Position numbers and translations under genes: made by a program. Below the pieces are notes generated by a model that saw nothing but the letters and a program-made list of their open reading frames with translations, was not told where the DNA came from and did no database searches. 64,000 nucleotides of DNA from Croceibacterium salegens (GTDB lineage: Bacteria; Pseudomonadota; Alphaproteobacteria; Sphingomonadales; Sphingomonadaceae), in NCBI RefSeq assembly GCF_009827435.1, contig NZ_WTYM01000021.1, forward strand, positions 102,466 through 166,465, written 5' to 3'. Numbering within the stretch: position 1 is the first letter of the stretch; every line of letters begins with the position of its first letter. Shown here in pieces: positions 26,735-34,648 of this stretch.

Positions 26735-27490
26735 CTAGACCAGCGACGAGAGGCGTCCGGCGAGCCAGCCCATGAAGACCGAAAGGGCGACCGCAAGTAT
26801 GCCGTAGGCGAAGCCCCAGTTGTCGGCGAAACCGGCCACGGCGCGCTCGAAGCCGACCTTTTTCACCTCGACGTCGGAAATCGCCGAAGCGACCACCCGA
26901 CCGCGGTTGATGGCGAAGGTTTCGGCGGTGTAGCGCCCGGTCTGGACGTTGGAGGGCAGCGCGATGCGCGCCTGGTAGAGCACCTGCTCGCTGATCGCGA
27001 CGCCCTTGGGGTCCTCTTCGTAGAGGCCCTGGCGCCTGCGCAGGTCGACCAGCCCGGCGGTGAAGCGCTGCTGTTCCGCCGGGTCGATGGAGCCCGAGGG
27101 GGAAAGCTGCAGGTAGTCGAGCCCGAGCTCGTAGATCGCCGCGGTGCGGGCATCGACGATCTCGTCGATCGGGTGCGAACTGGCGACGGCGAAGAAGGAG
27201 GGGGCGGAGCGGAAATCGGTGCTGTCGGCGTTGACCCAGATGCCGAGGATCTGCTGCTTCTCGCGCAGGACGATCGGCTGGGTCGGCCCCTTGAGGACTA
27301 CCACGATGTCGTAGTCGCGCCCGGCGCGGCGGCCGTCGGGCTCGAGGATGGCGCCGTAGAGCAGCAGCTCGGTGCCGGTGAAGCCCTGCCGCACCTCGAT
27401 GTCGTGCTGGCTGACCTCGGGCACGAGGATCGGGTCGCGCTGGGCGGTGAGCGCGAAGAAGGCAATGAGCGCCAGCGCGGCGCGCTTCAC
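26735..27490 (-). CDS. TIGR02186-family membrane-anchored protein
   Basis: 251 aa with an N-terminal signal-like helix (ALALIAFFALTA) and one C-terminal membrane helix (AYGILAVALSVFMGWLAG, ~228-245). The middle is a beta-rich periplasmic domain with GFTGTELLLYGAI and DIVVVLKGPTQPIVLREK. It matches the alphaproteobacterial TIGR02186 family that is regularly encoded beside TauE/SafE permeases. A GTG start overlaps the permease stop as GTGA, which strengthens the link: a partner of the transporter is the natural guess. Confidence 0.85.
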   Translation of the reverse strand: MKRAALALIAFFALTAQRDPILVPEVSQHDIEVRQGFTGTELLLYGAILEPDGRRAGRDYDIVVVLKGPTQPIVLREKQQILGIWVNADSTDFRSAPSFFAVASSHPIDEIVDARTAAIYELGLDYLQLSPSGSIDPAEQQRFTAGLVDLRRRQGLYEEDPKGVAISEQVLYQARIALPSNVQTGRYTAETFAINRGRVVASAISDVEVKKVGFERAVAGFADNWGFAYGILAVALSVFMGWLAGRLSSLV

Positions 27491-28401
27491 AGCGGCACCA
27501 CCGAATAGACTTCGTCGGGCTTGTAGAGCAGGCCGAGGACCATCCGCGCCGCAATGACGAGGACGATCGCGGCGAGGACCAGGCGCAGAATCTCCGGCTT
27601 AAGGGTGAAGGCGATGCGGGTGCCGATCTGCGCCCCGGTGACCGATCCGATCAACAGCGTCCCGGCCAGCACGATATCGACCGCGTGGGTGGTCAAGGAA
27701 TGCACCATGGTCGTCGCCATGGTCACGAACAGGGTGTTGAACAGGCTCGTGCCCACGACCACCCCGGCGCTCATGCCGAGGATGTAGAGCATGGCGGGAA
27801 CGAGGATGAAGCCGCCGCCGACGCCCATCAGCATGGTCAGCACCCCCACGCCCATGCCGATCAGCAGCGGGGCGAGCGGCGAGATATACAAACCAGAGCG
27901 GTAGAACCGCCAGCGCAGCGGCAGGCTGGCGACGAGCGGGTGGTGCCGCCGCTTGGCCGCGCGGCGCGTGGTGCCGGTCTTCTTCACCCGCAGCGCCTGG
28001 ATCGATTCCTTCGCCATCAGCCAGCCGATCGTGCCGAGCAGGACGACGTAGAGCAGGTTGATGACGGTATCGATCTGCCCGATCGCGGTCAGCAGGTTGA
28101 ACAGCCCGGCGCCGATCAGCGAGCCGATCACGCCGCCCACGACCATCACCGCGCCCATCTGGTAGTCGACGCCGCCGCGCTTGTGATGCGCCAGAACGCC
28201 CGAAACGCTCGCCCCGGTGACCTGCGTGGCGGCGGAGGCTGCGGCGACGGTCGGCGGCACGCCGTAGAAGATCAGCAGCGGCGTCGTAAGGAACCCGCCG
28301 CCGACACCGAAAATGCCCGACAGCAGCCCGGTCAGCACGCCCAGCAGGACGATCACCAGCCCGTTCACGGCGAGGTTCGCGATGGGGAGGTAGACGTCCA
28401 T
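27487..28401 (-). CDS. TauE/SafE-family (TSUP) anion permease
   Basis: 304 aa with about eight membrane helices in two repeats, each opening with a Gly-rich motif: GLLSGIFGVGGGFLTTPLLI near residue 25 and MLMGVGGGFILVPAMLYILG in the second half. A basic loop (KKTGTTRRAAKRRHH) separates the halves. TSUP proteins move sulfite, organosulfonates or related anions; the substrate here is unassigned. It is coupled to the TIGR02186 gene. Confidence 0.9.
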   Translation of the reverse strand: MDVYLPIANLAVNGLVIVLLGVLTGLLSGIFGVGGGFLTTPLLIFYGVPPTVAAASAATQVTGASVSGVLAHHKRGGVDYQMGAVMVVGGVIGSLIGAGLFNLLTAIGQIDTVINLLYVVLLGTIGWLMAKESIQALRVKKTGTTRRAAKRRHHPLVASLPLRWRFYRSGLYISPLAPLLIGMGVGVLTMLMGVGGGFILVPAMLYILGMSAGVVVGTSLFNTLFVTMATTMVHSLTTHAVDIVLAGTLLIGSVTGAQIGTRIAFTLKPEILRLVLAAIVLVIAARMVLGLLYKPDEVYSVVPL

Positions 28402-28445
28402 GTCCCAGCCCTATCGCAGTGCGGCAAAGCTTGGAAGCGGAGCCC

Positions 28446-29555
28446 TCAGAAACCGGCAGAAAAGGTCAGCGCCGGACCGCTCGACGGGGCGGCGTCGCCG
28501 GCCACGCGGATGCGGTAGTCGACCGCGAGCCGCGAACGCACATCGCCGACCTTGAGGCTCACCGCGGCGCTCGGCCCGAGATCGAGCCGCGCCGCGCCTT
28601 CCTGCGCCCCGCCCCATGCGCCGACCCCGGCGCGCAGGTCCTCGCCCTCCGTCCCGAGCCGCGCCACGCGGCCATCGACCCTCGCCTGCCCGTCGACGAA
28701 GACGGTGGCGAAGTCGCCGCCGACCCACCCGGCCTGGGCGTAGCCCTCGGCGCGCAAGCCGTGCGGCAGGTCCTGCGCGGGCAGTTCGGTCACCGCGAAG
28801 GCCGCCGGACGAACCTCGCGCCCCGCGGCGGTATCGGTCACCCGCGCCTCGGCAGCGAAGCGCAGCGGCACGGCGGCAATCGGGCGGGCCGAGACCCCGG
28901 CGGCAAACTCGACCTGCCGCGGGCCTTCGACGGTGCGCGTGACGCGGGCATAGGCCTCGGGCCGCATTCCGGCCGCCGCGAGGCGATAGCGCAAGACCGC
29001 CCCGGCCTGGCTGCGGCCATAGCTCGCGGCCCCCGGCGCGACCGCGGTTCCCGAACCGTCGCGCCACAGCAGCCAGCCGTCGGCCGACCAGCGCGATGTC
29101 GCTACCCGCGCCGGAACCGACCCGAGCAGGGGCCGGTCGGCGCTAGGCGCAGCAGCGAGCGCGGCCCCGCTCGAAGCGTAGAACACGTTGGCCGAGGTCG
29201 GCAGCGTCAGCCGCGCGAACGCCGCCGCAAGCAGCACGTTGTGGCCCGACGCGGTGCGCACCCGGACCGGCGCAAAGTCCGCGTTCGAAGACCCGCGGCC
29301 CGGCGCAGGCTCTGCACCCGCAAACCCCAGCAGCGTTGGTGGGGCAAGGCCGGGTCCTGCCACTGCGGTCGTCGCGGCCATGGCCACGACACCCTCGCCG
29401 ATCACTCCCGCCGCGGTTTCGGCGAACAGGCGCTGCGGCACGTTCACAACCACGGGAAACGGCGATTCCCACAGCATGACCCGGCCGATGGGCCACGAGC
29501 CGAGGATCGCGGCGAAGACCAGCAGCGGCTGGCCGCGCGTCGCCGGGCCGCTCAA
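28446..29555 (-). CDS. probable outer-membrane protein, NfrA C-terminal-like
   Basis: 369 aa. It begins with TTG overlapping the glycosyltransferase stop (TTGA), so it was coupled to that gene. The sequence is rich in Ala, Arg and Gly with alternating beta-strand character. It includes YGRSQAGAVLRYRLAAAGM and ends SSGPALTFSAGF, a C-terminal Phe as in outer-membrane barrels. An NfrA C-terminal-like partner of an NfrB glycosyltransferase is inferred from context and general resemblance. The frame is intact although its upstream partner is broken. Confidence 0.55.
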   Translation of the reverse strand: MSGPATRGQPLLVFAAILGSWPIGRVMLWESPFPVVVNVPQRLFAETAAGVIGEGVVAMAATTAVAGPGLAPPTLLGFAGAEPAPGRGSSNADFAPVRVRTASGHNVLLAAAFARLTLPTSANVFYASSGAALAAAPSADRPLLGSVPARVATSRWSADGWLLWRDGSGTAVAPGAASYGRSQAGAVLRYRLAAAGMRPEAYARVTRTVEGPRQVEFAAGVSARPIAAVPLRFAAEARVTDTAAGREVRPAAFAVTELPAQDLPHGLRAEGYAQAGWVGGDFATVFVDGQARVDGRVARLGTEGEDLRAGVGAWGGAQEGAARLDLGPSAAVSLKVGDVRSRLAVDYRIRVAGDAAPSSGPALTFSAGF

Positions 29556-30568
29556 GCCGCCTTCCCCGGGACGAGCAGCGAGTCAGGGTGGGCATGGTGG
29601 AAGGTCTTGTCCCAGCGCAGCTCGGCGCCGAGCAGCGTCTTCACATAGGCGAACAGCGCGCGCCGCCCGGCGAGGATGGCGATCACGTTGGCGTGCGGCA
29701 GCCGCAGCAGCGCCACCACCCCCTCGCGCGCACCGTATTCGCGGGCTGTGAAGGCGAAGCGCATTACCGAACGCCAGGCGAAGCTGGCGAGGCTGGCCCA
29801 GAGCAGGACCAGCAGCGTCGCGTCGGGCTGCCACGGTATCCCGAACCCGAGCTTGCCCGCCAGCCATGTGGCCTAGGAGAGCAGCAACACGACGTAGGCG
29901 CAGAACAGCACCAGCGCGGTGAGCGGCCCGCGCCGGTTGCGCAGCCGCATCCACGTCTCGACCGCGCCGCCCGACCAGCCGAGCCGGTCCCAGCTCTGCA
30001 GGGCGATGCCGTGAATCCAGCGCACCTTCTGCCGCACCGACAGCTCCAGCCGCGCCGGGAAGCAGGCCCGCGTCGCCACCAGCCGCCCGTCCTCGCCGCG
30101 CGCGCGCAGGAACAGCGAACGCCCGCCCGCCGCCTCGATACGCAGGCCGAGCTCGTAATCCTAGGTCAGCGATTCGACCGAGAACGGCGTCCCGCCCGGC
30201 ATCGAGCGGGCGATGCGGCCGAGCACGTCGCGCGAAAAGGCGCAGCCGACGCCCGCCGCGGGCAGCGATGCGCCGAGCGCCTGCCGCACCACCAGCGCCT
30301 TGCCGTGCGATTCGGCGAATTCCTCGCAGTAATGGCTGCCGACGAAGCGCGAGGCCTGCTGCGGTTCGGGCAACACGGGGATCTGCACGAAGTCGGCGAC
30401 ATTCATCGCCGCGTCGAGCAGCGGCAGCGCCGCCGGATCGACCACGTCCTCGGCATCCTGCAGCACGACGAGGCGGAAGCGGAAGCCGCCCCGCTTTTCG
30501 TCGGTCTCGATCGCCTCATAGAGCCGGTTGAGGCAGTCTGCCTTGGTGGTCGGCCCGTCACGGTCGTG
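29552..30568 (-). pseudogene. C-terminal part of disrupted NfrB-like glycosyltransferase
   Basis: Main body of a family-2 membrane glycosyltransferase cut off by the IS1595-like element. It opens with RDGPTTKADCLN, the conserved segment following the nucleotide-sugar site, then LVVLQDAEDVVDP with the DxED-type metal motif. Two in-frame TAG codons break it further: at 30161-30163, where the family has LTEDYELG (here LT-stop-DYELG), and at 29873-29875 between VVLLLS and ATWLAGKLG. All pieces stay in one frame across 29552-30568, so the damage is point nonsense plus insertion, not frameshift. It cannot make a full product. Confidence 0.85.
30561..30568. repeat. 8-bp target-site duplication, left copy
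   Basis: CGGTCGTG directly before the left terminal repeat, matching 34113-34120. An 8-bp duplication is the norm for IS1595-family insertions. Confidence 0.9.
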
Positions 30569-30593
30569 CGGCATTATGTAGCAAACGCACCAA
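30569..30593 (+). repeat. left terminal inverted repeat of the IS1595-like element
   Basis: Starts CGGCATTATGTAGCAAACGC and pairs base for base with 34088-34112 over 25 positions. The match stops after the CCAA. Confidence 0.92.
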
Positions 30594-30652
30594 TGCGTAG
30601 GTTTTTGCCTGCGCTTGTTGTGGCGAGTGTCATCGTTTGTGGGACAATCCCC

Positions 30653-31630
30653 TCAATCGCCGAAGGTCGAGACAGTTATTTGCTCGATCACAAGATCGTC
30701 GGCCGACAGGTCATAGGGGGCGCCCTTCTCGAAAGTCGCATCGGTTCGCCAATGCTCGCCGAGTTGAGCGACATAATAGGCCTTGTCCGTCCTGAGCCAG
30801 CGGTCCTCGGTCACAGAACTTTTGTAGAAGGCCGAAACCACAAACAGGGGAACGGCATATTCTCGCCCCGGTGGTTTTCGCCACTTTATGGAATCTATAG
30901 CCTGGAGGCTCCAATAGGGCATGTGGAGGCTGTCGTAAGGCAGCACCAAGCTTCGAGTGGGATTCTCCCTCGGCCGAAACTCGTCCCAAATCCCATGATG
31001 GATGTTGGGCTGCGTTCCATCGGACCACGTCAATTTGAAATAGAGCTGGAAATCCGTCGCGGGAAGCTGGCCGAAGTTCTTGCAATAGACATCAAGCTCC
31101 ACGCGGATGGCCTTATCTACCAACTTGAGAAGCCGCGGCTTAACGTCGATGCCAATCCATGGGCGCTGGGATTGCTCCGTGATCTCATTTTGCCGCAACA
31201 TCGCCTTGGTAGCGTCGCCCGTGTCCACCAAGGCTTCGCGAGTGGCAATCAGGGTGCCACGAACATACCAAAGGGCCCAAAGGGTCAGGCCCGCAGTGAT
31301 CGCGCTTATTACGAACATGGCAAAGGCCCAGAGCGACATATCCCGCTGGGCATTCAAATCCTGTTGGGCGCGATAAGCATCGCGGGCGGCGCGGCTTTGT
31401 TCAACAAAGCATTCCGCGAGCAGAGTGCCGCTTCTACCGGGGCAGATAGCCCGCTGGTCCCTCTCGGCTTCTTGCTGATATGCGGCGGCGCTTTGGCTGT
31501 TACGCTCGCCATAGCGGCCCCATGAAAAGGCCAGCACGCCTATCACAAAGCAAGAAAGTATGATCGCGGCAAGAACGCCTAGGCCTTGGTCTAGAGGCGT
31601 ATCTCGTTCGCTCCGATTGCCGTAAGACAT
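30653..31630 (-). CDS. unknown passenger membrane protein
   Basis: 325 aa. Two membrane helices near the N-terminus (LGVLAAIILSCFVIGVLAF, ~17-35, and WAFAMFVISAITAGLTLWAL, ~100-119) enclose a charged, Gln-rich loop with AICPGRSGTLLAECFVEQSR. The ~200-residue remainder is probably a cytoplasmic beta-rich domain (PWIGIDVKPRLLKLV, YCKNFGQLPATDFQLYF). The layout resembles uncharacterised proteins often seen in alphaproteobacterial accessory regions. No function can be assigned. Its start lies 40 bases inside the DUF6471 gene. Confidence 0.7.
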   Translation of the reverse strand: MSYGNRSERDTPLDQGLGVLAAIILSCFVIGVLAFSWGRYGERNSQSAAAYQQEAERDQRAICPGRSGTLLAECFVEQSRAARDAYRAQQDLNAQRDMSLWAFAMFVISAITAGLTLWALWYVRGTLIATREALVDTGDATKAMLRQNEITEQSQRPWIGIDVKPRLLKLVDKAIRVELDVYCKNFGQLPATDFQLYFKLTWSDGTQPNIHHGIWDEFRPRENPTRSLVLPYDSLHMPYWSLQAIDSIKWRKPPGREYAVPLFVVSAFYKSSVTEDRWLRTDKAYYVAQLGEHWRTDATFEKGAPYDLSADDLVIEQITVSTFGD

Positions 31631-31815
31631 TGTATCAGAAAGACCGCCGTGAATTTGCCCCGGCTGATCTTGTTCCTGATATTAGGCTCAGAGTCCATGA
31701 CGCCTATGCCCGTAAGCTTCCCGACCAAATCGGCATAGGTCACGTTTCGCCGCTTTAGCTCGGCTTTCAGGAGGCCCTTAACCCGGCTCTCCCACTCTTT
31801 GTCCTGCACTACCAT
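31591..31815 (-). CDS. DUF6471-domain small protein
   Basis: 74 aa resembling the DUF6471 family: VKGLLKAELKRRNVTYADLV, then EPNIRNKISRGKFTAVFLIQ and CLTAIGA. The pattern of short helices suggests a small helix-turn-helix, DNA-binding fold. GGAG stands seven bases before the ATG. It is transcribed away from the transposase, whose start lies about 100 bases off, so it might regulate the element; that is inference. It overlaps the membrane-protein gene by 40 bases. Confidence 0.75.
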   Translation of the reverse strand: MVVQDKEWESRVKGLLKAELKRRNVTYADLVGKLTGIGVMDSEPNIRNKISRGKFTAVFLIQCLTAIGANEIRL

Positions 31816-31919
31816 TGCAACGCTCCGTGATGTGAAATGTCATCATACGCGATGCTTTTATCCTTGACAAGAGTGCGTAATATCATCATAACAAGTGCAT
31901 AAGCACTGGAAACGATGAC

Positions 31920-32882
31920 ATGGCGCAACACTTTCTCCTCTCCGCAAAGGCTCGCACCGTCTCCCTCAAGACGGTTTTCCGTATGGGTGAGGACGAAGCT
32001 TACGGTCTGTTCTGCGAAATGCGCTGGCCGGATACCGATGGCGAGCCTGTTTGCCCGCGTTGCGGCTGCGTTGAAGCCTATGGCATCTCCACCCGCCGCA
32101 AGTTCAAGTGCGTTGCCTGCCACCACCAGTTCAGCGTCACCAGCGGCACGATCTTTGCCTCGCGCAAGCTGTCTTTCACTGATCTGCTCGCCGCCATTGC
32201 GATCTTCGTGAATGGCGCGAAGGGCATCGCCGCGCTGCAACTGTCGCGCGATCTGGACGTGCAATACAAGACTGCCTTCGTACTCACGCACAAGCTGCGC
32301 GAAGCGATGGCGCGCGAGGATATGGCGCAGCAGCTTGAGGGCGAAGTCGAATTGGATGGCGCGTATTTCGGCGGCTATGTGAAGCCCGCCAACAACAAGG
32401 ACAATCGCCGCGACCGTCGCCTTCGCATCAACCAGTCAGGCAAGCGCCAAGTCGTTGTCGTGGGCCGTGAGCGTAACGGCGAAAGCATCACTGTCGTTGC
32501 CCGCAACGAAGCGAAGGGCGGGCAGATCATCGCCGCTCGCATCCACCATATGTCCACGGTCCACGCGGACGAGGCTTCGCACTGGGATGTTCTCCATGCC
32601 CGTTTCGACACGCACCGCATCAACCACCAGCTTTCGTACTCGGACGGCTATGCCTGCACCAATCAGGCGGAAAGCTTCTTCTCGCGGCTGCGCCGGATGG
32701 AAGTCGGAACGCACCACCATATCGCGGGACCGTATCTCGCCAGCTATGCGGCGGAAGCTTCATGGCGCGAGGATAACCGCCGGATGGATAACGGCTCGCA
32801 GGCAATGACGCTCACCGCCGCCGCGATGGAAGCGCCTGTCAGCCGGTCATGGAAGGGTTATTGGCAGCGGGCAGCAGCTTAG
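31920..32882 (+). CDS. IS1595-family (ISXO2-like) transposase
   Basis: 320 aa and apparently complete. An N-terminal zinc ribbon has Cys45, Cys48, Cys64 and Cys67 (CPRC and CVAC). The ISXO2-like DDE domain follows, with VELDGAYFGGY for the first Asp, VHADEASHWDVLH for the second and CTNQAESFFSRLRR for the closing acidic residue. It catalyses cut-and-paste or copy transposition using the 25-bp ends. It is the only plus-strand gene of the element. Confidence 0.95.
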   Translation: MAQHFLLSAKARTVSLKTVFRMGEDEAYGLFCEMRWPDTDGEPVCPRCGCVEAYGISTRRKFKCVACHHQFSVTSGTIFASRKLSFTDLLAAIAIFVNGAKGIAALQLSRDLDVQYKTAFVLTHKLREAMAREDMAQQLEGEVELDGAYFGGYVKPANNKDNRRDRRLRINQSGKRQVVVVGRERNGESITVVARNEAKGGQIIAARIHHMSTVHADEASHWDVLHARFDTHRINHQLSYSDGYACTNQAESFFSRLRRMEVGTHHHIAGPYLASYAAEASWREDNRRMDNGSQAMTLTAAAMEAPVSRSWKGYWQRAAA

Positions 32883-33244
32883 GCGTCAATGAGGTGTTCC
32901 TCGAATGCCTCTATGATATCCGCCTCTTCGAGATGGCCCGCCGCAAACTCCAAAATTAGTGGCCCCAGATCTCTATCGGGTATGCTGATGTCGTACCCAT
33001 TGTTGATAAGCAGGGCGCGTGCGGCGACGAGCGCCGTGCGCTTGTTGCCATCGATGAACGGATGATTCTGCACGATTCCGGACAATATCGAGACGGCCAG
33101 TACGACGATGTTTTCTTCTTCGCCGTAATTCCACAAATTGTACGGACGCGCACAAGCGCTCTCAAGCTCATTGGGCTTGAGCACCCCGTGTTCATCTCCG
33201 GTATCAGCAACAATATCGACGTTTACGTCGACTAAGCTCCCCAC
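32879..33244 (-). CDS. Doc-like death-on-curing toxin (Fic fold)
   Basis: 121 aa from GTG 33244. The Fic-type active motif HPFIDGNKRTA lies at residues 61-71 and matches the Doc form HxFx(D/N)(A/G)NKRT. Doc toxins phosphorylate elongation factor Tu and stop translation. In the same frame the eight codons upstream of GTG read SEPNWLTV preceded by CTG at 33266-33268, and they resemble a natural Doc N-terminus, so the real start may be that CTG, overlapping the antitoxin stop. The C-terminus ends four bases inside the transposase stop region (convergent). Confidence 0.88.
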   Translation of the reverse strand: MGSLVDVNVDIVADTGDEHGVLKPNELESACARPYNLWNYGEEENIVVLAVSILSGIVQNHPFIDGNKRTALVAARALLINNGYDISIPDRDLGPLILEFAAGHLEEADIIEAFEEHLIDA

Positions 33245-33260
33245 CGTAAGCCAGTTTGGT

Positions 33261-33398
33261 TCACTCAGCGAGCAGCGCCATCGTTTTAGGGAAGCGCTTC
33301 ATGGTGTCGCGATAAACATCCTTGATGTCCACCCGTTCAGCACGCGGCTTCGCGATTGGAGCGCGTCGCTCGTGCGTCTTTTCGACGTACTTCAGCAT
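33261..33398 (-). CDS. small antitoxin partner of Doc toxin
   Basis: 45 aa: starts MLKYVEKTHERRAPIAKPRA, continues with VDIKDVYRDTMKRFPKTMAL and ends with AE. GGGAG lies eight bases before ATG 33398; an earlier ATG at 33416 would add six residues. It lies immediately upstream of the toxin on the same strand, the normal order for Phd/Doc-type modules. It is too small to show a full Phd DNA-binding domain, so it may be a toxin-neutralising peptide with the regulation elsewhere. The identification is by position and size. Confidence 0.7.
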   Translation of the reverse strand: MLKYVEKTHERRAPIAKPRAERVDIKDVYRDTMKRFPKTMALLAE

Positions 33399-33551
33399 TG
33401 TCTGTGCTCCCTTCATATTGGCGATATATGTGGTTTTCTACGTTGTGGTCAACGCATTCAGTCATGCGATGTTTCTGCTGCTGTGATGTTTCCACGTTCG
33501 CGGTGAAGATATCGCTAACTGATTAGTGGTGTAGCGATGGTGTACGCGCAC

Positions 33552-34040
33552 TTAATGTGGGGTACACTCACTCCCGTTCCGCCAACCTCCCTCAAGCTGT
33601 GCGTCGGGCCGCGTAATCTTCCACGCCAGCAACGCGCCCTTCCCAGCCTTCCGGTTCGCCACGACGCCCTTGCGCTGCAATCGCTTCAAGGCATGGCCGA
33701 CGCGCTTGCGGGTTAACACGCGCAACTCACGGTCGCTGTCATTCATGCGCCGCTGCACCATGACCTTCACCGCCAGTTCGTCGGTTGTCTGCCAGCGCTG
33801 CGTTCCTCGCAGCATTTCCAAGAGCGAGCGCTGAAACTCGCCGCGAAAGGCAGCGTTCGGCGGTGGCAGTGCTTTGACGGGCAAGTCCTGAAAATCAATC
33901 TCAGGGTCAAACAGGCGGATGGCGCAATCGAGATGGTCCAGATCGGCAACGAGCCGTGCCGCTTCCTCGTGGATGGCCTGTATACGCCCGGCTATCTCCG
34001 CGCGCTTCTTGATTAGGCCGTTGAGAACCGGGCTTGTCAT
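33552..34040 (-). CDS. passenger protein with coiled coil and winged-helix-like C-terminus
   Basis: 162 aa. The first ~50 residues form a helical hairpin (LIKKRAEIAGRIQAIHEEAA, LVADLDHLDCAIRLF). The C-terminal half looks like a winged helix: ELRVLTRKRVGHALKRLQRK, then GVVANRKAGKGALLAWKI. DNA binding is plausible, and a role in controlling element genes is possible but unproven. ATG 34040 is used; in-frame ATGs lie 6 and 12 codons upstream. It is next to the right end of the element. Confidence 0.65.
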   Translation of the reverse strand: MTSPVLNGLIKKRAEIAGRIQAIHEEAARLVADLDHLDCAIRLFDPEIDFQDLPVKALPPPNAAFRGEFQRSLLEMLRGTQRWQTTDELAVKVMVQRRMNDSDRELRVLTRKRVGHALKRLQRKGVVANRKAGKGALLAWKITRPDAQLEGGWRNGSECTPH

Positions 34041-34087
34041 CGTGCGCGATACATAGGGCATAACGCACGGTGGCATCTATCCCCGTG

Positions 34088-34112
34088 TTGGTGCGTTTGC
34101 TACATAATGCCG
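34088..34112 (-). repeat. right terminal inverted repeat of the IS1595-like element
   Basis: Reverse complement of 30569-30593, 25 of 25 positions, ending CTACATAATGCCG before the target duplication. Confidence 0.92.
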
Positions 34113-34120
34113 CGGTCGTG
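34113..34120. repeat. 8-bp target-site duplication, right copy
   Basis: CGGTCGTG directly after the right terminal repeat, identical to 30561-30568. Confidence 0.9.
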
Positions 34121-34504
34121 GATCACCAGCCGCACCCGCCGGTCGCCGCGCGCGCCGTCCATCACCGCCAGCACCGTGCGACGGTCGTTGCGATAGCAGC
34201 CGACGTAGATGCGCAGGCCGTCCTGCGGCCAGGCGGCGAGCGCGTGGCGGATCGTCGCCGCGATGATGCCGTCCTCGCGCCACGCCGGGATCAGCATCGC
34301 CGCCCTTCCGGCGAGCGCGCGCCCCTCGTGCTCGTCACGTTCGATCGGCACGGTTCGCACCCGTCCGGTCAGGCGCAACCAGGCCCAGGCCAGGTCCACC
34401 GCCAGTTCGTCGATTGCCCCAATTACGAAAAATGCCGCTGCAAAAAACAGCAACTCGCGCTCGGCAAGCACGAGCCAATGCAGCGGAGTCCAAGACTCCA
34501 ACAT
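34113..34504 (-). pseudogene. N-terminal part of disrupted NfrB-like glycosyltransferase
   Basis: About 130 codons beginning MLESWTPLHWLVLAERELLF, followed by a membrane helix (LFFAAAFFVIGAIDELAVDL) and the start of a GT2 domain: RAAMLIPAWREDGIIAATI, DGLRIYVGCYRNDRRT, RVRLVIHDR. The reading frame runs into the IS1595-like element at 34112. With one target copy removed it joins 29552-30568 in frame, giving about 466 codons in total. Related NfrB proteins are inner-membrane glycosyltransferases that, with NfrA, build the N4-phage receptor polysaccharide in E. coli. Confidence 0.85.
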
Positions 34505-34648
34505 AAGGTGCGACCCCCAATGTGCCCCTAGGGGAAGCTACCTAATTTGCCGGGAAAGGCAAACTCTTCCGTAACTTCGCAACTTTCGTGACAGCCAGTA
34601 TCCGGTTTTGCTTGAACCCGCAGCCTGCATGCGAAAGGCTGGCGCATC

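Larger units (their letters stand above)
30569..34112. mobile_element. 3544-bp IS1595-family element with passenger genes
   Basis: Bounded by 25-bp perfect terminal inverted repeats (30569-30593 and 34088-34112) and flanked by an 8-bp direct repeat, CGGTCGTG. It contains an ISXO2-like transposase (31920-32882) and five further frames: an unknown membrane protein, a DUF6471 protein, an antitoxin, a Doc-type toxin and a coiled-coil/winged-helix protein. Removing the element and one target copy restores an uninterrupted join VIHD-RDGPTTKADCLN in the glycosyltransferase, which proves the boundaries. The element appears less GC-rich than its surroundings. Passenger-carrying members are known in the IS1595 family. 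Confidence 0.92.

Noticed and set aside
30569..34112. genomic island with integrase and attachment site
   Set aside because: No integrase or tRNA junction; the ends and target duplication fit a transposon.
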